Assembly (NCBI GenBank): GCA_021432605.1 | Contig: MU271146.1 | Location: 434,001 to 498,000, forward strand | DNA from: Coniochaeta sp. PMI_546 | Lineage: Eukaryota > Ascomycota > Sordariomycetes > Coniochaetales > Coniochaetaceae | DNA: 64,000 bases | Direction: 5' to 3' | Part shown: positions 46,474-58,932 of the stretch, in pieces | Numbering within the stretch: the stretch's first letter is position 1 | Layout of the letters: every line of letters starts with the position of its first letter | The notes under the pieces: model-generated | Seen by the model: the letters and a program-made list of their open reading frames with translations, nothing else | The model's database searches: none | What the model was told of the DNA's origin: nothing | Program-made: the position numbers and the translations under genes

Positions 46474-47605
46474 ATGGGCTCCATCTCCCACGAAGACCGT
46501 CCCAAGCCATGGATCGAGACGCCCTGCGTGCTCTCTGCTCCCCTATCGCGGGCAGCAGGCTGGTTCGTCCAACCCCCCTCCCTCAAACCAATCACCACAC
46601 ATTGCCCCAGACAACTGACTCCCAAGCCACAGTAACATCTACCTCAAACTCGACAACCTCCAGCCCTCGGGCTCCTTCAAGTCCCGCGGCATAGGCAACA
46701 TGATGTTCCGCGCCATCGCCGCCTCGTCACCCCCGGCCGCGGCCCCGGCCCCGGACTCACAAGCGGCCGCAGCCGCGGTGCACTTCTACTGCTCGTCCGG
46801 CGGCAACGCCGGCCTGGCCGCCGCCACCTCGGCCATCGCCCTGTCCGCGCCGGCCACCATCGTGGTGCCCGAGACCACCTCGCCCTTCATGGTGGGCAAG
46901 CTGCGCGACCTGGGCGCCGACGTGGTCCAGACCGGCGCCAACTGGGGGGAGGCCGACAGGTACCTGAGGGAGGTGCTGCTTGCCAACGAGAAGGGCAGGG
47001 GCGTCTACGTCCCGCCCTTCGACCACCCGGACATCTGGGCCGGGGCCGCGACGATCGTGGACGAGCTTGCGGGCCAGATGGACGGGGTCGAGGTCGATGG
47101 GATAGTGTGTAATGTCGGGGGTGGGGGGCTGCTGTGCGGTATCATGGAGGGGCTGGAGGCGCGCAGGAAGACGGCGCTGGGCAGGGCGAGGGTGTTGGCT
47201 GTTGAGACGGTGGGGGCCGAGAGTTTGTACCGTAGTGTGGAGGAGGGGAGGCTGGTGACGCTGGATAAGATTACGAGTATTGCTACTAGTCTGGGCGCGC
47301 CGAGGGTGGCGGAGGAGTGCTTCGAGTGGACCCGGCGGAGGGCGGAGGGGCTGGTGTGCTCGACTGTCACGGATGGGGAGGCGGTGATGGGGTGCGTGAA
47401 TTTTCTGAATGATGCGCGGATGCTGGTTGAGGTTGCGTGCGGTGCGACGATTGCTACGGCGTACAATGGGGACTTGAGGAGGTATCTCGGCAAGGGGCTG
47501 AGCGACGAGCAGTGGGCGGAAAAGAATGTCGTGCTGGTTGTGTGTGGAGGGTCGAATATCAACCTGGAGCTGTTGAACAAGTATAAAGAGACTTATGGGG
47601 TCTAG
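46474..47605 (+). CDS. CHA1: L-serine/L-threonine dehydratase, PLP-dependent
   Basis: Deaminates serine and threonine to pyruvate or 2-oxobutyrate (fold-type II PLP enzyme). Exons 46474-46562 and 46633-47605 give 353 aa, normal length. PLP lysine is in PSGSFKSRG. The cofactor and substrate loops are SSGGNAGLAAA and VGGGGLLCG, and the PLP ring contact is in CGGSN near the end. The intron uses a weak GTTCGT donor but is required to give WIETPCVLSAPLSRAAGC joined to NIYLKLDNLQ. An Ala/Pro insert (ASSPPAAAPAPDSQAAAAA) between the PLP lysine and SSGGN is longer than in yeast Cha1. Cytosolic by absence of a presequence. Yeast CHA1 is induced by serine; regulation here is unknown. Confidence 0.93.
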
Positions 47606-47743
47606 ATCTAGTCAGGTAATGAGTAGGAAAAGAGGGAAAAGAAGCAGAGGGCAGATGAGCTTCGACGCTGTCACAGCTTGGATTGGAATAGAATAGACCG
47701 CAGTGGCGCTTTAATATCGACACAGAAAGTAATATACACCGTG

Positions 47744-48568
47744 TCATTGATCTGGAAGTCCGTACTTCAACTCGGCATAGCCCGCCGGCATCTTCTCCGC
47801 AAGCTTAGCAAACTGATCCTCCGGGAGGACCATCTTGATCTCCCCAAAGTAGTTGACCTCGCCCTGCTGCTCGAAGCCAAGGCTCCTGAACAGTGCCATG
47901 CTTCCGACGTTCTCCGCCTTGATTTTCGCCATGATACGGACGAGCTGACCAGCGGCTGCTGCCGCAGGCTCGAGGCCACGGACATACTCTGCCATGATAG
48001 CCTCCGAGTGACGAGTGATATAATATAAGAGAGCTGTTACTGCAGCGCGCCCAAAGCCTTGGCTCCGGTTGGCCTCGTCGGCAATCATGATGTCGACTTC
48101 ACCTTCGTACCGGTTCCCGGACTCGTCGCCATCGTCGTCGGATTGGTAGATGAAGAAGTTAACATCACCGACCATGCGGTCTGGCGAATCGACCTTCCCA
48201 CCGTCAACATGCTTTGACTCGTGGGCTGTGTCAGTGAGCGGTTGGCACACGATGAAGGTCAGCTTGTCGTGCGATGTCCTCCAGGACTCCTGGTTGGCGT
48301 ATTCCTCTTCGAGCGTGAGTGGCTCCGATGCGGTGGCCTCTTGGATGGCCTGTTTGACAGATTAATGCGATATAGCTTCAGGTGTAGAGCGGACTTGCTC
48401 ACCGGATCCTGCATCCATCCGTGGTACTTAAGGACATGGCGATGCTCATACGGGACGAGGAGCACTCGGGGCGTAGAAATAGCTTTACAAAACAACCAGT
48501 AAGTCTTGGGACGAGATAATTTCTGTTGACAAGGTAGGTTGCTAACCGGTATGCTCATTGACTCTCAT
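47744..48568 (-). CDS. NAT9: GNAT-family N-acetyltransferase, NAT9 type
   Basis: Three exons (48568-48547, 48482-48403, 48349-47744) give 235 aa. The N-terminus fits NAT9: MRVNEHTAISTPRVLLVPYE then HVLKYHGWMQDP, which exists only after joining the 22-nt first exon. The acetyl-CoA-binding part is GEVDIMIADEANRSQGFGRA (motif A, R/Q-x-x-G-x-G/A) and the following helix. Later comes KAENVGSMALFRSLGFEQQG, the usual GNAT end. An Asp-rich insert (SDDDGDESGN) precedes motif A. NAT9 proteins are poorly characterised; animal members have been tied to microtubule stability. The gene converges with CHA1, 138 bp apart. Confidence 0.9.
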
Positions 48569-49089
48569 CGTTCTGCATCGTCTGCACGCTACGTCCGTCT
48601 GAGAAAGTGGTTGTGGTATAGATGTATCTTTTGACAACCAGAATTGATGTGGGAAAACCGAGGTGCCTTATTTACATTCTGCAATTCTATATTTCATAAA
48701 CATTTCCTCACTCATAGAAAAAAAGAACCACGAAACTCCTATCACGACACAAAAACACATAACCTGATTTATACATGGACCACATGCCGAACTCAATTGG
48801 CTGACAAAGGATTTGTCTATTTATTGCTGTTTCACTCAGTTTCATTGCGTTGATGTTGCGACTGAAGTGCTGCTGTGCATTGCGATCAGCTCTGGAACAA
48901 TACGGGGCAAGTGATGGTTGATGTATCTTCACATGGTCAAGGAATGACCTCTTAGGTTAGCCCTTTCCGCATAGAATCTATCTGACCATGTCACCAGCTC
49001 TCCTCAAGCCCTCTCAGCATCCAGTGCCTTTATACACGGAGCTAGCTTCATGCAACATAAGCCATAACAAGACAGAAAACCAAGCGCAA
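48569..49089. other. Intergenic, no gene seen
   Basis: 521 bp, AT-rich, between the NAT9 start and the LSG1 end. Confidence 0.55.
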
Positions 49090-51087
49090 TCACTCCGGAT
49101 TATCACCAGTCACCTGGTTCCTCTGCTTCTTCCCCTTCACCCTACCAGTCGGTCCACCCTTGAAGTGCTTCTTGCCCGACATCAGCTGCACCTCCTTTGG
49201 ATCGAGCCCCTTCTCCATCGCGATCATGGCCCGCAGCTTGCGCCCGCTCAGGTGCTTCCCCTCCTGCGAAGCCGCCTTCCCTTGCTCGCTGTACTTGTAG
49301 TTGAACGGCCTGGCCAGATGACCCGTGCCGGAGCCCGCGGCCTTGAAGAAGCCCTTGTCCAGGGCCACGGTCTTAGGACCAGCCGGCAGGGCAGTGACCT
49401 CGGTTGCGAGAGAGACATGGTCGTCGTCGTCGATCGATAGGGCCTCCATGACAGCCAGCCGCCTCTTCTCGGGCAGATGAGCCAGGTCGTAGAGTTCGCG
49501 GTTGAACTCCGTCGGGTCCTCGCCGCCTGGCGGCGGTTCGCAGTAGAGGAGCTTGCCGTTGACGTAGTCCTTGAGCACATAGCGTGCTGCACGGGACTGG
49601 TCCGGCTGACCTTGTCCGGTCGTCATGAAACCTCGGTGGCGGGCATAGGCCGAGAGCAGTTCTGGTCCTGTAGGCACACCGGTGCCGCCTTCTTCGAGGG
49701 GTCGTGTGCGGATCTGGATGCCGTAGGTGGCTTCCAGGAAGGACTGCGGTATCCTCTGGGTTATGAGGGTGACTGGCCCTGTGAACTCGCGGAGCTGGTC
49801 GATTGGCAGCACGCCGTTGCAGACGAGGTCCGCCTTGGTTGTTGCAAAGTTGGGGAAGACGAGACCGGGGCAATCGCACAGGATGACCTTCTCGCTGAGA
49901 TGAAGGGTTTGGAAATGCTTGGTTTTACCAGGTGTTGACGAGACGGACACCTTCTTCGCTCCTAGGAGGGCGTTGATTGTTGACGATTTTCCGACGTTGG
50001 GATATCCGACCAGACCAACTTGTAGTTTTCGACCTGCGTCCAGGGAGTCAGCCATATGCTGTTTGTGCCAAATTCCAGAGAATCACTTACTTGGGTCCTT
50101 TGGAGAGTATGTGAGGAAAATCCTCTCCAACTCGTCAACTGACAGAATCTTTGTATCCTCTTCCTCGCCATCTACGCTATCATCCTCTTCCTCTTCCTCC
50201 GATTCTTCCGAGTCTTCCTCGCTCTCAGGCTTTTGACTCGGAGCAGGCTTTGTGGATGACCCCACTCCGCCATTTGCCTGGGCCGCTTCATCCTCAGCAT
50301 CGCGAGCTTCGATCTCCTCCTTAGCCAGACTAGCCGAGAAGAATTTGTACGGAATATTGGCGCCCTTGAGATAGTTCGCCCAAGCCTTCCGCTGCTTGTA
50401 CGTCATCATATCGGCCTTGTTGATCAGGAGCAGATTCTGCTTTGTAGGGTCAACATCCTTGACATAGGATTCGAGATCCTCTGACCGGAACATCAGGGGA
50501 TTCCGTGCGTCCACGATCTGGACAATGACATCGGAGCGCTCGATCACCCGCCACAGCTGCCTCCAGACTTCCAAATTCCGCTCGAACGGTGTCATCAGAA
50601 GGTCGTTGCTCTCCTGCAGCTCCGCAAGCCCTCTCCTCCAGTCCATGAAGCTCTCCTTCTCGAGAGCATCAAGCTCCTCCCTCGTCGTCGACGCATCCCA
50701 CTTCGGTCTCCTCGGCACAGTCAGACGGGCTCTGTGCTCCTTCTGCTTGTTACGCACCTTCCTCTCGTCGGCGGGAGAGAGCAGGTAAGGGTTCTTTTGG
50801 TCGATGTGGATGATCTTTGTGTTGTTTGTCTTCTCGGCGGTGAAATCGGTGCCCGCAAGTTCGGCCGTGGACAAGAACTCGTCCAGGGCGCCCTGCTGCG
50901 TCACGGATCGCATCTTGACCCATGACGCCTCTTCGCGTTCGTTTGTGATGTACTCCTCGCCTGTGGCATGGTTGATGCGTTTGACTCCTGCTCCCTTCTT
51001 GCGGTCACTGCCTTTGCCCTTGCCGAACCGGTCGTTCATCAGCGAGTTGCCGAGACCGACCGATTTCGTTGACTTGGCGAGAACCAT
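49090..51087 (-). CDS. LSG1: Large-subunit GTPase LSG1
   Basis: Cytoplasmic, circularly permuted GTPase that releases the export adaptor Nmd3 from pre-60S subunits. Exons 51087-50091 and 50033-49090 give 646 aa. The permuted order is visible: DARNPLMFR, G4 LLINKADM and G5 FFSASLA come first, then after the intron G1 GYPNVGKSS, TPGKTKHFQ and G3 DCPGLVFP. An acidic insert (EEDSEESEEEEEDD) sits between G5 and G1, as in yeast Lsg1. The C-terminus is basic (GRVKGKKQRNQ). The intron falls exactly between the two halves of the permuted domain. Divergent partner: LTV1. Confidence 0.96.
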
Positions 51088-51557
51088 GATTGCGGTTTCG
51101 AATGTCTGAGCCGGGTGGCTTTGTGTATGCGGATGGCCTGTGTAAGGGCCTCGAGGGAGCCTGTTGCTTCAACGCAACTCGAAGAACAGTATGCAGTCTG
51201 GATATTCCAGAAAGCAGAGGGACGAACAAGTTGTGTCCTGTAGAACTTTGTCCAGGACGTTATCGCTGATTAATATGCGAGGGGCAAATTTGTGATGTCC
51301 CGCCGACAGAAAAGATGCAGCAAATAATTCTGTCGAGTGGTTGCCCCGCGCTAAGCCTTATCGATAAGATAAACTCTATTCGGCCCCACTAATTTTTCAA
51401 AAAGTGTTGCCCAACGGAAATCCCACCACCCTGGGCCTCGGACTATTCGACCTCATGACTTTACCTTACAAGCACTCAATCTCTAATCTTCTTTCAAATC
51501 ACAACTCAATTCCCGACCAGTCTCTCCCGGTCTGCCTTGTAGCAGACGATATCTAAA
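51088..51557. promoter_or_regulatory. Shared promoter of LSG1 and LTV1
   Basis: 470 bp between two diverging ribosome-biogenesis genes. It contains the palindrome CTTATCGATAAG (51357-51368) directly followed by ATAA, giving two overlapping GATAA cores. A GATA-type or other symmetric binding site is possible but unproven. Confidence 0.5.
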
Positions 51558-52883
51558 ATGCCACGTGGCAAGTGGATGTGTGTGACCCTGCTTCCATTGT
51601 ACCATCCACGAAAGTCCGACTGACATGTGCAAAGTGACAAGAAGACGGCGACGCACTTCACGCTCGTCCACCGACCCCAAAATGACCCTCTCATCCACGA
51701 CGAGTCGGCACCGCCGATGGTGCTCAACCCGACACACAAGCCCAACAGCTCCAAGGTGAAGAAGCTCGGCGATCTCGCCTCCGAATTGGGTTCCGACGCG
51801 GCGAGCATCAGAGAGAACGAGGGCGAGGCGGCCAACTATGGCATCTACTACGACGACACCGAGTACGACTATATGCAGCACATGCGCGACATCGGCGCAG
51901 ACGGTGGAGAGGCAGTCTTCGTCCCGGCGGATCCGCTCATGAACAAGGGCAAGGGCAAGCAAAAGGAGTCGCTCGAGGATGCTCTCCGACAGCTGGATCT
52001 GGATAACAGTTCCAAGGACCTACTGGACGAGAAGATATTGCCGTCCAAGAACTTACCGAAGGCCAGCTACCAGGCTCAACAAGACGTACCCGATGCGATT
52101 GCTGGGTTCCAGCCGGATATGGACCCGCGCCTGCGGGAGGTGCTGGAGGCCCTGGAAGACGAGGCCTACGTCGACGATGACGAGGATATCTTCCAGGAGC
52201 TGGCGAAGGACCCTCAGGCTATAGATGAGTACGAGTTTGATGAGACATATGACGAGACCTATCCCTACGAGGACGACGAGGGTTGGGAGTCGGATGCTAC
52301 GGCCAAGCCGGCGAAGGAGTTCAACGACGACGAAGTTCCTGCGCTGGTGGACGCGTCAGGAGCAGCGCAGCCGGAGCACGGGCCATCAGAGGATTGGTTG
52401 GAGGACTTCAAGAAGTTCAAGCAGGATCAGAAGGTCGAGAAGAAGCCGGCAGCGGCAGCGGCGGGAGCAACGCGCTCAGAAATGCAGTCATCGATATGGA
52501 CCACAACGACGAACGGCGGCAAGCGGAAGAAGCGCAAGGGTGCGCTTACAAACGGGTCGAGTTACTCCATGACTTCGTCTTCGCTCGTCCGGACGGAGCA
52601 GATGGGCATCCTGGATCAGCGGTTCGAGAAGATTGAGGAGGCGTACAACGCCGAGGATGATGATATGCAGTCTGTATCAGCCATCTCGTCCGTGTCTAGC
52701 GTGACTGGGCCGACGAGGTCTGACTTTGACGGACTGCTGGATGACTTCCTTGGCCAGTATTCTACCTTCAATAAGAAGTATGTCAGGAAGGGGTGGAGGA
52801 CCGGTACGGAGCAGCTTGACGAGATTCGGAGGGAGATGGGCCCTGCGAGGATACCGGCCAAATATCTGGGGAAGAAAGCTTGA
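51558..52883 (+). CDS. LTV1: 40S assembly factor LTV1
   Basis: Late pre-40S assembly and export factor. Exon one is only 20 nt (51558-51577) and exon two is 51635-52883; together 422 aa. Joining them creates the family's start [20 protein letters not shown], followed by [14 protein letters not shown]. The middle is very acidic ([20 protein letters not shown]), as in yeast Ltv1. The C-terminus carries the conserved [20 protein letters not shown] and [11 protein letters not shown]. The acceptor used (CAAAG) is fixed by frame and conservation. Ends 78 bp from the convergent phosphatase gene. Confidence 0.95.
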
Positions 52884-52961
52884 GGCGCTAATAGAATAAT
52901 GGATGTGTCCGGGTGAAACGCCACGGACTTGTTGTGAAATGCCTGAAAAATAAGGGGTATC

Positions 52962-54177
52962 CTAATATGCAAGCGTGTCTCTCAGCTTCTCCCGCTTGTC
53001 CTGCCCAAAGCCTATATCGTCTAGGTAGCTTTCCAAGCTGCCGTAATTAGTATCGAGATGCCTGGCTACCCTCTCAATCATGTCCTTGGCTGTGTCGCCG
53101 AACTCATCGGACAGGCCGATCTCTCGTATCTCGACCAGCCTGCTCGCCTTCTCCGGCTGTAGCTCTGTGTCAGAGAGCTGATAGTCATAGTCAATGGCTT
53201 CAGAAGGGACACCTATTATCATCAAGGCGAGCATGACAACAATGCCTGTCCTGTCCTTGCCTTGGGTGCAGTGGATGAGCACTGGAAGGCCAGAAGGGTC
53301 CAGGAAGGTCTCCAGGGCCTACTTGAATGTTAGATACAACCACATCGATGATAGTGATTTCTGGTCTCGCACCTCGTTGATCTCCGGACCGCAGTGATCC
53401 AGCGTATCTATTCCTAGACCAACCAGTCCGCGCGGGAGCATGACTTCCCGGCCAAGTATCGCGATGGCCTTCATACGGAAGCCGAAGATGAACAAGAATA
53501 TCAACTTCCTGCGTGACACGATTATTCAGTTTTCTCCTAGACATCGACACGACTTTGTTAAGAGCTTACAAGAAGCTGGGCCATGAGAGCTGTTTCAACA
53601 GGTGCCTCTCAAAGTTCTTGCCCGTCAGTTTGATCTCTCGATACTTGATCCCAGGTATCTGGAGGGGCTCGGCGGTCGCGGCATTGCTCTTGGCGTGAGC
53701 AACAGGAACAAGGTTTAGTTCGGCCTGTCTTTTCTTGGCTGCATTGAGATGTTCGGTTCTTGTGTGCACACCATATCAGTTCCACGTGCCATGAGAAAGA
53801 CCACACAGATGAGGATTGTTGTACTTGGTCCGTAGGTCCATGACAGTCTTCATCCCAAAATCTTCCTTCAACCGTCTCCGGTCGGCCGGCGTTGCGTCAT
53901 CTGAATCAGTCAGAGAGATGTACTACGATGGCCATTACAGCTGGAAGCGTACCAGGTCGGGCTGACCGATAGATGTGACCTTCTCTCACCAGCCTTAACG
54001 CACCGGCCGTTAAAATTGTAGTCTAGTGCATAGGGGGAGTCCTACAGGGCTCTTGAAAAAAACATACTTTTTGCCCAGGAATTTGTTGACCGTGTCGCCT
54101 ACATCGCGAAAGTTCAACAAGTTGTCGAATGTTGCCTTTCGGAAGTCGTCACTCTCATCACTGCTCCTCGTTGACAT
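52962..54177 (-). CDS. Tyrosine-protein phosphatase, Y_phosphatase3 family
   Basis: Six exons (54177-54068, 53993-53953, 53900-53825, 53758-53570, 53508-53373, 53318-52962) assemble in phase to 302 aa. The start FDNLLNFRDVGDTVN and the second exon REGHIYRSARPD are family hallmarks. The catalytic loop is HCTQGKDRTG, the C-x5-R motif with the K-D pair typical of this group. Preceding it is LETFLDPSGLPVLI, and following it are the long helices that end DIGFGQDKREKLR. Relatives include fungal and bacterial phosphatases acting on phosphotyrosine and, in some cases, phosphoinositides; which substrate applies is unknown. The gene is unusually intron-rich. Confidence 0.92.
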
Positions 54178-55276
54178 TGTGCTGCTCTGTCTACTACAAT
54201 TAAGGAGCAAGCAGCAGAGCAAAGTACTACGCAGTAGATAGCGAAGACACTTAATCGCGCTTATAGTATAGGTCTAGAGTGTGTGTACTATGTAGTGTAG
54301 TGTTTCAAGTGTGAGATGGACTTGTTTGCTGAATGGGCATATGTCGTGTCCCCAGCAGGCTGATGTCAAGCAATTTGACCCTGGAAGGCAGGGGTCGTCA
54401 TTAGCGACGTCCCTGCAGGGCGTCCCCGGCTCTGTGCACGGATATAGTACGCAATCCTGGACATACTGCACGGCAGGTCCAAAAGAGGATCATGGTTACG
54501 GTATGCATTGACTGGAGGCTTTTGTATCCAGAGCGTCGGGACCTTTTAACTCTCGCTCTTATTGCGTATTAGAGCTAGGCCTATGATTATGTTTACTCCT
54601 CTTTCTCTGGTGAAACATAGCCAGGTATTTCGTTCAATGTTGTTCATTTTGCAGATTGTTCGTCAGTTGCCTAGTGAAGCTATTCCTACCTGCCAAATGG
54701 CCCAGTACGTCACTGAAATTCATTGGCGCCCACGCTAAATCTCCCACTAACGCTGTGCGGCGTAGAAAGAGTGTACACTACGGTACACAGAAAGGACCCT
54801 CGCAGCACGGACCACAAGCACAATGACGTCGTCCCGATCAGAGTCGCACGTCGAGGGGTTGGTACTTGGTGTGAATCTCTCGAAATGGATGATGATGTCG
54901 AGGCGATCAGCTGAGCTCCCTTAGCTCTGGTATATCTCCCTAGCTTTCGCACAATAGACTCCATTTACTATTTACTGACCTATTGATGTCTTTCACCTCT
55001 TGACGTGCTTCCTATTTTTGCTGAGGCCTGCGAGTAACTGACTTTCCGCTCGATTTGACATCCAGGGCATGTGATTCCAAGTTCTACTACACAATAACAG
55101 AAGTTCAGCTCCGTCATCTCACTTCATCCACTATTACCTTACTGCTACCGACTACAAAGAATCCCGGTCCTTCCGCGCCAGCTCCCGGGTCCATTTCATC
55201 ATCCCACAAGTGCGCAGCAAATCACGAGTTGAGGACATAGCAACGTCAGCGCCTCCACCAGGGCGGCTTAGACCAC
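54178..55276. other. Divergent intergenic region
   Basis: About 1.1 kb between the phosphatase and EIS1. Short frames only. The last ~250 bp are pyrimidine-rich and should hold the EIS1 promoter and leader. Confidence 0.5.
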
Positions 55277-58182
55277 ATGATGCAGGCCGTATCTGCAAAC
55301 CAGAGCCATATCCCGCCAGGTAAGTGTCTTGGTCTGATGTCGGCATTCCGGATTTTGAATTACATCACTCTTTCATCTGATATTGAATTGATTCAAACAC
55401 CAGCCTTCAATTCAAGCTCCCTGCGCATTCCAGTTCATTTTTCACTGACATCCACTAGGCCATTCCGGAAGGATAAGATATGCGAGCCCACAGGAACTCC
55501 CCAGCTACCCCTCTACCGGATTGAAAGAGGACGGCGCAGCTGCAGGAGCCGCTGCAAGTCTTGGATGGGCAAACCAGAAGTCCGTTGAACCCTGGAGACC
55601 ATCATCATCGTCTTCCGCATCACTCGCTGCACACTTGGCAAACGATCACCAGAGAAGCATCGAACCCTGGAAGCCGTCCTCGTCCTCATCCGCAGCATCG
55701 GCAGCTCTCCTAGCCAACGACTACAAGATGCCCCCGATCAGCGAAACCAAACGAAGCTCTGCGCCTTATCAAGCAGCGACCCTCGCTGCCGCATCGGCGG
55801 CATCTGCCCTGAGCTCGCCTAGACAGGAGTCTGTCTCACCTCGCTCGACTTGGGGAAACTCGGCAGCGAACCAAGCCTTCCAGGCCGCTAATGCATCGGC
55901 CTCCCATCCAGCGCACACCGACGAAAGCTATGCCCTTTCCCGGCAACAGTCGCTACGTGGCGCGACTGGCGCAGTTGCTGGATCCCGACCTAGGTCGATC
56001 TCCACACCGCAGAAATACACCTACCCAGACCAGGCCAATGCCTCCGCAAACGCTCTAAGCGCTGCAAACCGAGCCTCGGTGAGAACTAAGTTTGATGAAG
56101 CGGGATCTGTTCCCTATACGAACATGGCCCGAGAGATGTTCACTTCTCATCCGCCGGTCAAGCTGGAGGTTGAGGAGAAGCAGCACGCAGACTCCCTACA
56201 CGCCTCCGCTGTCGCTATGGCGAAGCGGATGTACACCCAGCAACAAAAGGCCATCGAAAGTGCTAAGAATAGCGACGCTAATACCGCCGCCGCTCGCTCG
56301 TCGTCCTTCTCGCGCCACGGCGCAGTGAGCCCTGTCAGCTCCAACGACCAAGTCTCGACCGGATTCCCCAATCTCCAAGAAGCGGCCTACCGCCTTGCCC
56401 AAGAGCGACTCGCGAAGCTCCACGACGAGCACCAGAAGGACCGTAGTTACCAGGACTACTACGGCGCCCCGAACACCCAGCGCAACTCCGGCAGACTTGG
56501 CACCATCCGAGGCAAGCTGACTAGAAGACGTTCGTCCAGCGATGGCGACCTTGTCGACGACCGCAAGCGCTCGCAGCAGATCCGCCAGGAGATGTCGCTG
56601 TTCAACACCACCCTGTCCAAGGTCGACGAGGAGAAGCGGACTCAGGCTCGACAGGCTCTGTTGGCTGCTGCTCAGAGGAACGTCAAGGCCCAGATGGAGG
56701 GTATGGACCAGAAGCTCTACGAGAATACCGGTCGGGTCCCTCCCAGCCGGCTGAACGACTGGGAGATGAAGGCGCATTCTGCCGCCCTCCTCCGGATAGA
56801 GTCCGGTAGGAATGAGAATGAAGGCAAGGTTGATCTGGGAGCCGGCGTTTTCATGACGCAGCAGGAGGTCAATGCCATCGCGGCCAAACGGATACAGCCC
56901 GTGCTTGACGATATCAACCGCAAAGCTGAGGCGGAGAGGGAGAGGCAGTTGACGGCGAAGCTGGACGAGGAACACCGCAGGGAGGAGCTCGAACGGGAAA
57001 AGGGCAGGGACAAGGAGATCCAGGACATTCACAAGAAACTCAAGGGTGAGTCATGCATCTATATTGACTTCATACTTACTGTTTGCTAACTGTGCTGCAG
57101 ATCAACAGAAGGATGAGGAGAAGAGAATAAAGGCCGAGGCCAAGGCTGCAGAAAAAGCAAGAAAAGAGCAAGAGAAGGCCGAGAAGGCAGAACAGAAACG
57201 CAAGGCAAAGGAGGAAAAGCACAAGTCCAAGGAAGCCGCTAAACCACTTGCTGTGGACTTGAAGGAGAGAGTCGCGGAGGAAGACCGCCACGAGGAGGCC
57301 GAGCCGTCAACTGCGGCGCTCATCACGCCTATCCCGCCTGTTGCGGTTGCGCCGGTGGTGAATGCTACACCCATCGCGCCCGTTGCAGCTGAAGCCTCAC
57401 CCGCCGAAGTGGAAGAGTCAAAGGCCAAGATGGAGGAGGAGACCGCGGCCAAGCCCGAGGAAAAGCGGCGGTCGAAGTTCCTGAAGAAGCCTCTTGCCCT
57501 TGACCTAAGGAAACGCAGCGCAAAAGAGGACGAGCCGCCGGCCACTGCACCTCTGGAGCGCCGTGAGCCGGAGGAGAGCCCTGCCACACAGACGACTATT
57601 GCTAAAGAGCGGAGCCAGAGCTTCTCCGGGCAACGAAGGAGCCACTCCCCGCCCTTGGAGGACGAGCCCCGGTCGGGCACCAGCAAGATCAAGAACTGGT
57701 TCTCGTCCCGCTTCTCTCGTCCGAGGACGAGGTCGACTACCTCGGCGCCTGGAGCTGAGGACAAGAGCTCCGGCCCCGAAACGAATGTCGCAGGCGAGGG
57801 CGAGACAGGGAGAGGCTTCATCGGCGGCGCGGCCCTACGTCGACGGACAGACAGCAGCAGCAGCAGCAGCTCGTCCGCCTCTAGCTTGAGGGACGTGGCT
57901 TTAGCCAGCGTGAGCCGGGATGCTAGCCGCAAGGAGCAGGGGCTGCCGTCCACGACCGCGCCGGCGGAACGTCGTGAGGCGTCACCGGCGCGGAGCGTCA
58001 GCTCGCTCAGCAGCGCCGGTGACAACGACGACGACGACGATGGAGACGAAGCCTTCGTGGAGGCGTCGGAGGGAGTGGCGAGGCCGATTACGCCGCCTCC
58101 GGCGCCGAAGGATCCGGCGAGCTTTGCGCGGCTGAGCGTGTCTCCTGGCCGGGGGAGCAGGTTTTCCGAGATTATTGATTAG
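55277..58182 (+). CDS. EIS1: Eisosome protein EIS1
   Basis: Peripheral component of eisosomes, the furrow-like plasma-membrane domains of ascomycetes. Exons 55277-55319, 55459-57045 and 57101-58182 give 903 aa. The second exon opens with SGRIRYASPQELPSYPSTGL. It then carries the diagnostic repeats AAGAAASLGWANQKSVEPW, RSIEPWKPSSSSS and LLANDYKMPP. The middle has SAANRASVRTKF and AYRLAQERLAKLHDEHQK, and QQIRQEMSLFNTTLSKVD is conserved coiled coil. After intron two the tail is charged (EKARKEQEKAEKAEQKRK), then disordered. It holds a duplicated phrase, AVDLKERVAEED / ALDLRKRSAKED, and a CAG-coded serine run at 57859-57876. Two ATGs are adjacent (55277, 55280). Confidence 0.93.
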
Positions 58183-58932
58183 GTGTCTGGTTGGAGACCT
58201 TGGGGTTGGGGATGAGTGACCTGGTGGGCATTCAAGAGGCGTTACGGTATCCTACGTGAGGGATGAGTTTTGCAAGTTTCGGCGACGGACAGCATTGAAT
58301 TCTGCAGGCAAGCAACACTTTGGAGTTGAGTGAGGCGACAGGTCTTAGTTTAATATGCATGATTCCCTAGTTCTTATACTTTGCATGTGAAATAAATGTC
58401 CACTCTTGTCATTATGCCACCGATGGCCTTGAGGGTGAAAGTCCTGATCAGCTAACATCGAACCGAAAGTTTACTTTGGTAATGGTCAGCGCCGAAGTTG
58501 AAAGTGATGATACACCATGGATCGTTAGCCAGTTTACACGTGCTATGTATGGCATACTCACACTTATCCTTTATCACGAAAATGTGAATCATAATTCAAA
58601 AGTAACGTCTGTATCATGGGCTCTAATGCTATGCCGTTGATATCAGAAAATAGTCAAGCAACGATTATGGAAGCCCCAACGCTTGCTTCAGCGCGCATGC
58701 TAACCCTATAGTACAAGACAACTGTCTACCAGATATCTACCGGAATCTGTGTATTGTAAAGATGTACCGACCTTAACCTGAACGCCATGCAGAGGACCCC
58801 ATTTTATACACGCCGTAAAACGAATCAGATGCACATCCTTCATGCTCGCCTTTAATGCTTTCCCTCAACAGTTTCTTGATCAACTCGCTCGATATTTCGC
58901 ACCTTGGCGACAAAGCAACCACAAAAGATCTC
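58183..58932. other. Intergenic, convergent 3' ends
   Basis: 750 bp, AT-rich. No supportable frame. Confidence 0.55.

Noticed and set aside
56196-58025. Long antisense frames across EIS1
   Set aside because: They mirror the low-complexity eisosome gene on the plus strand and have no independent support.
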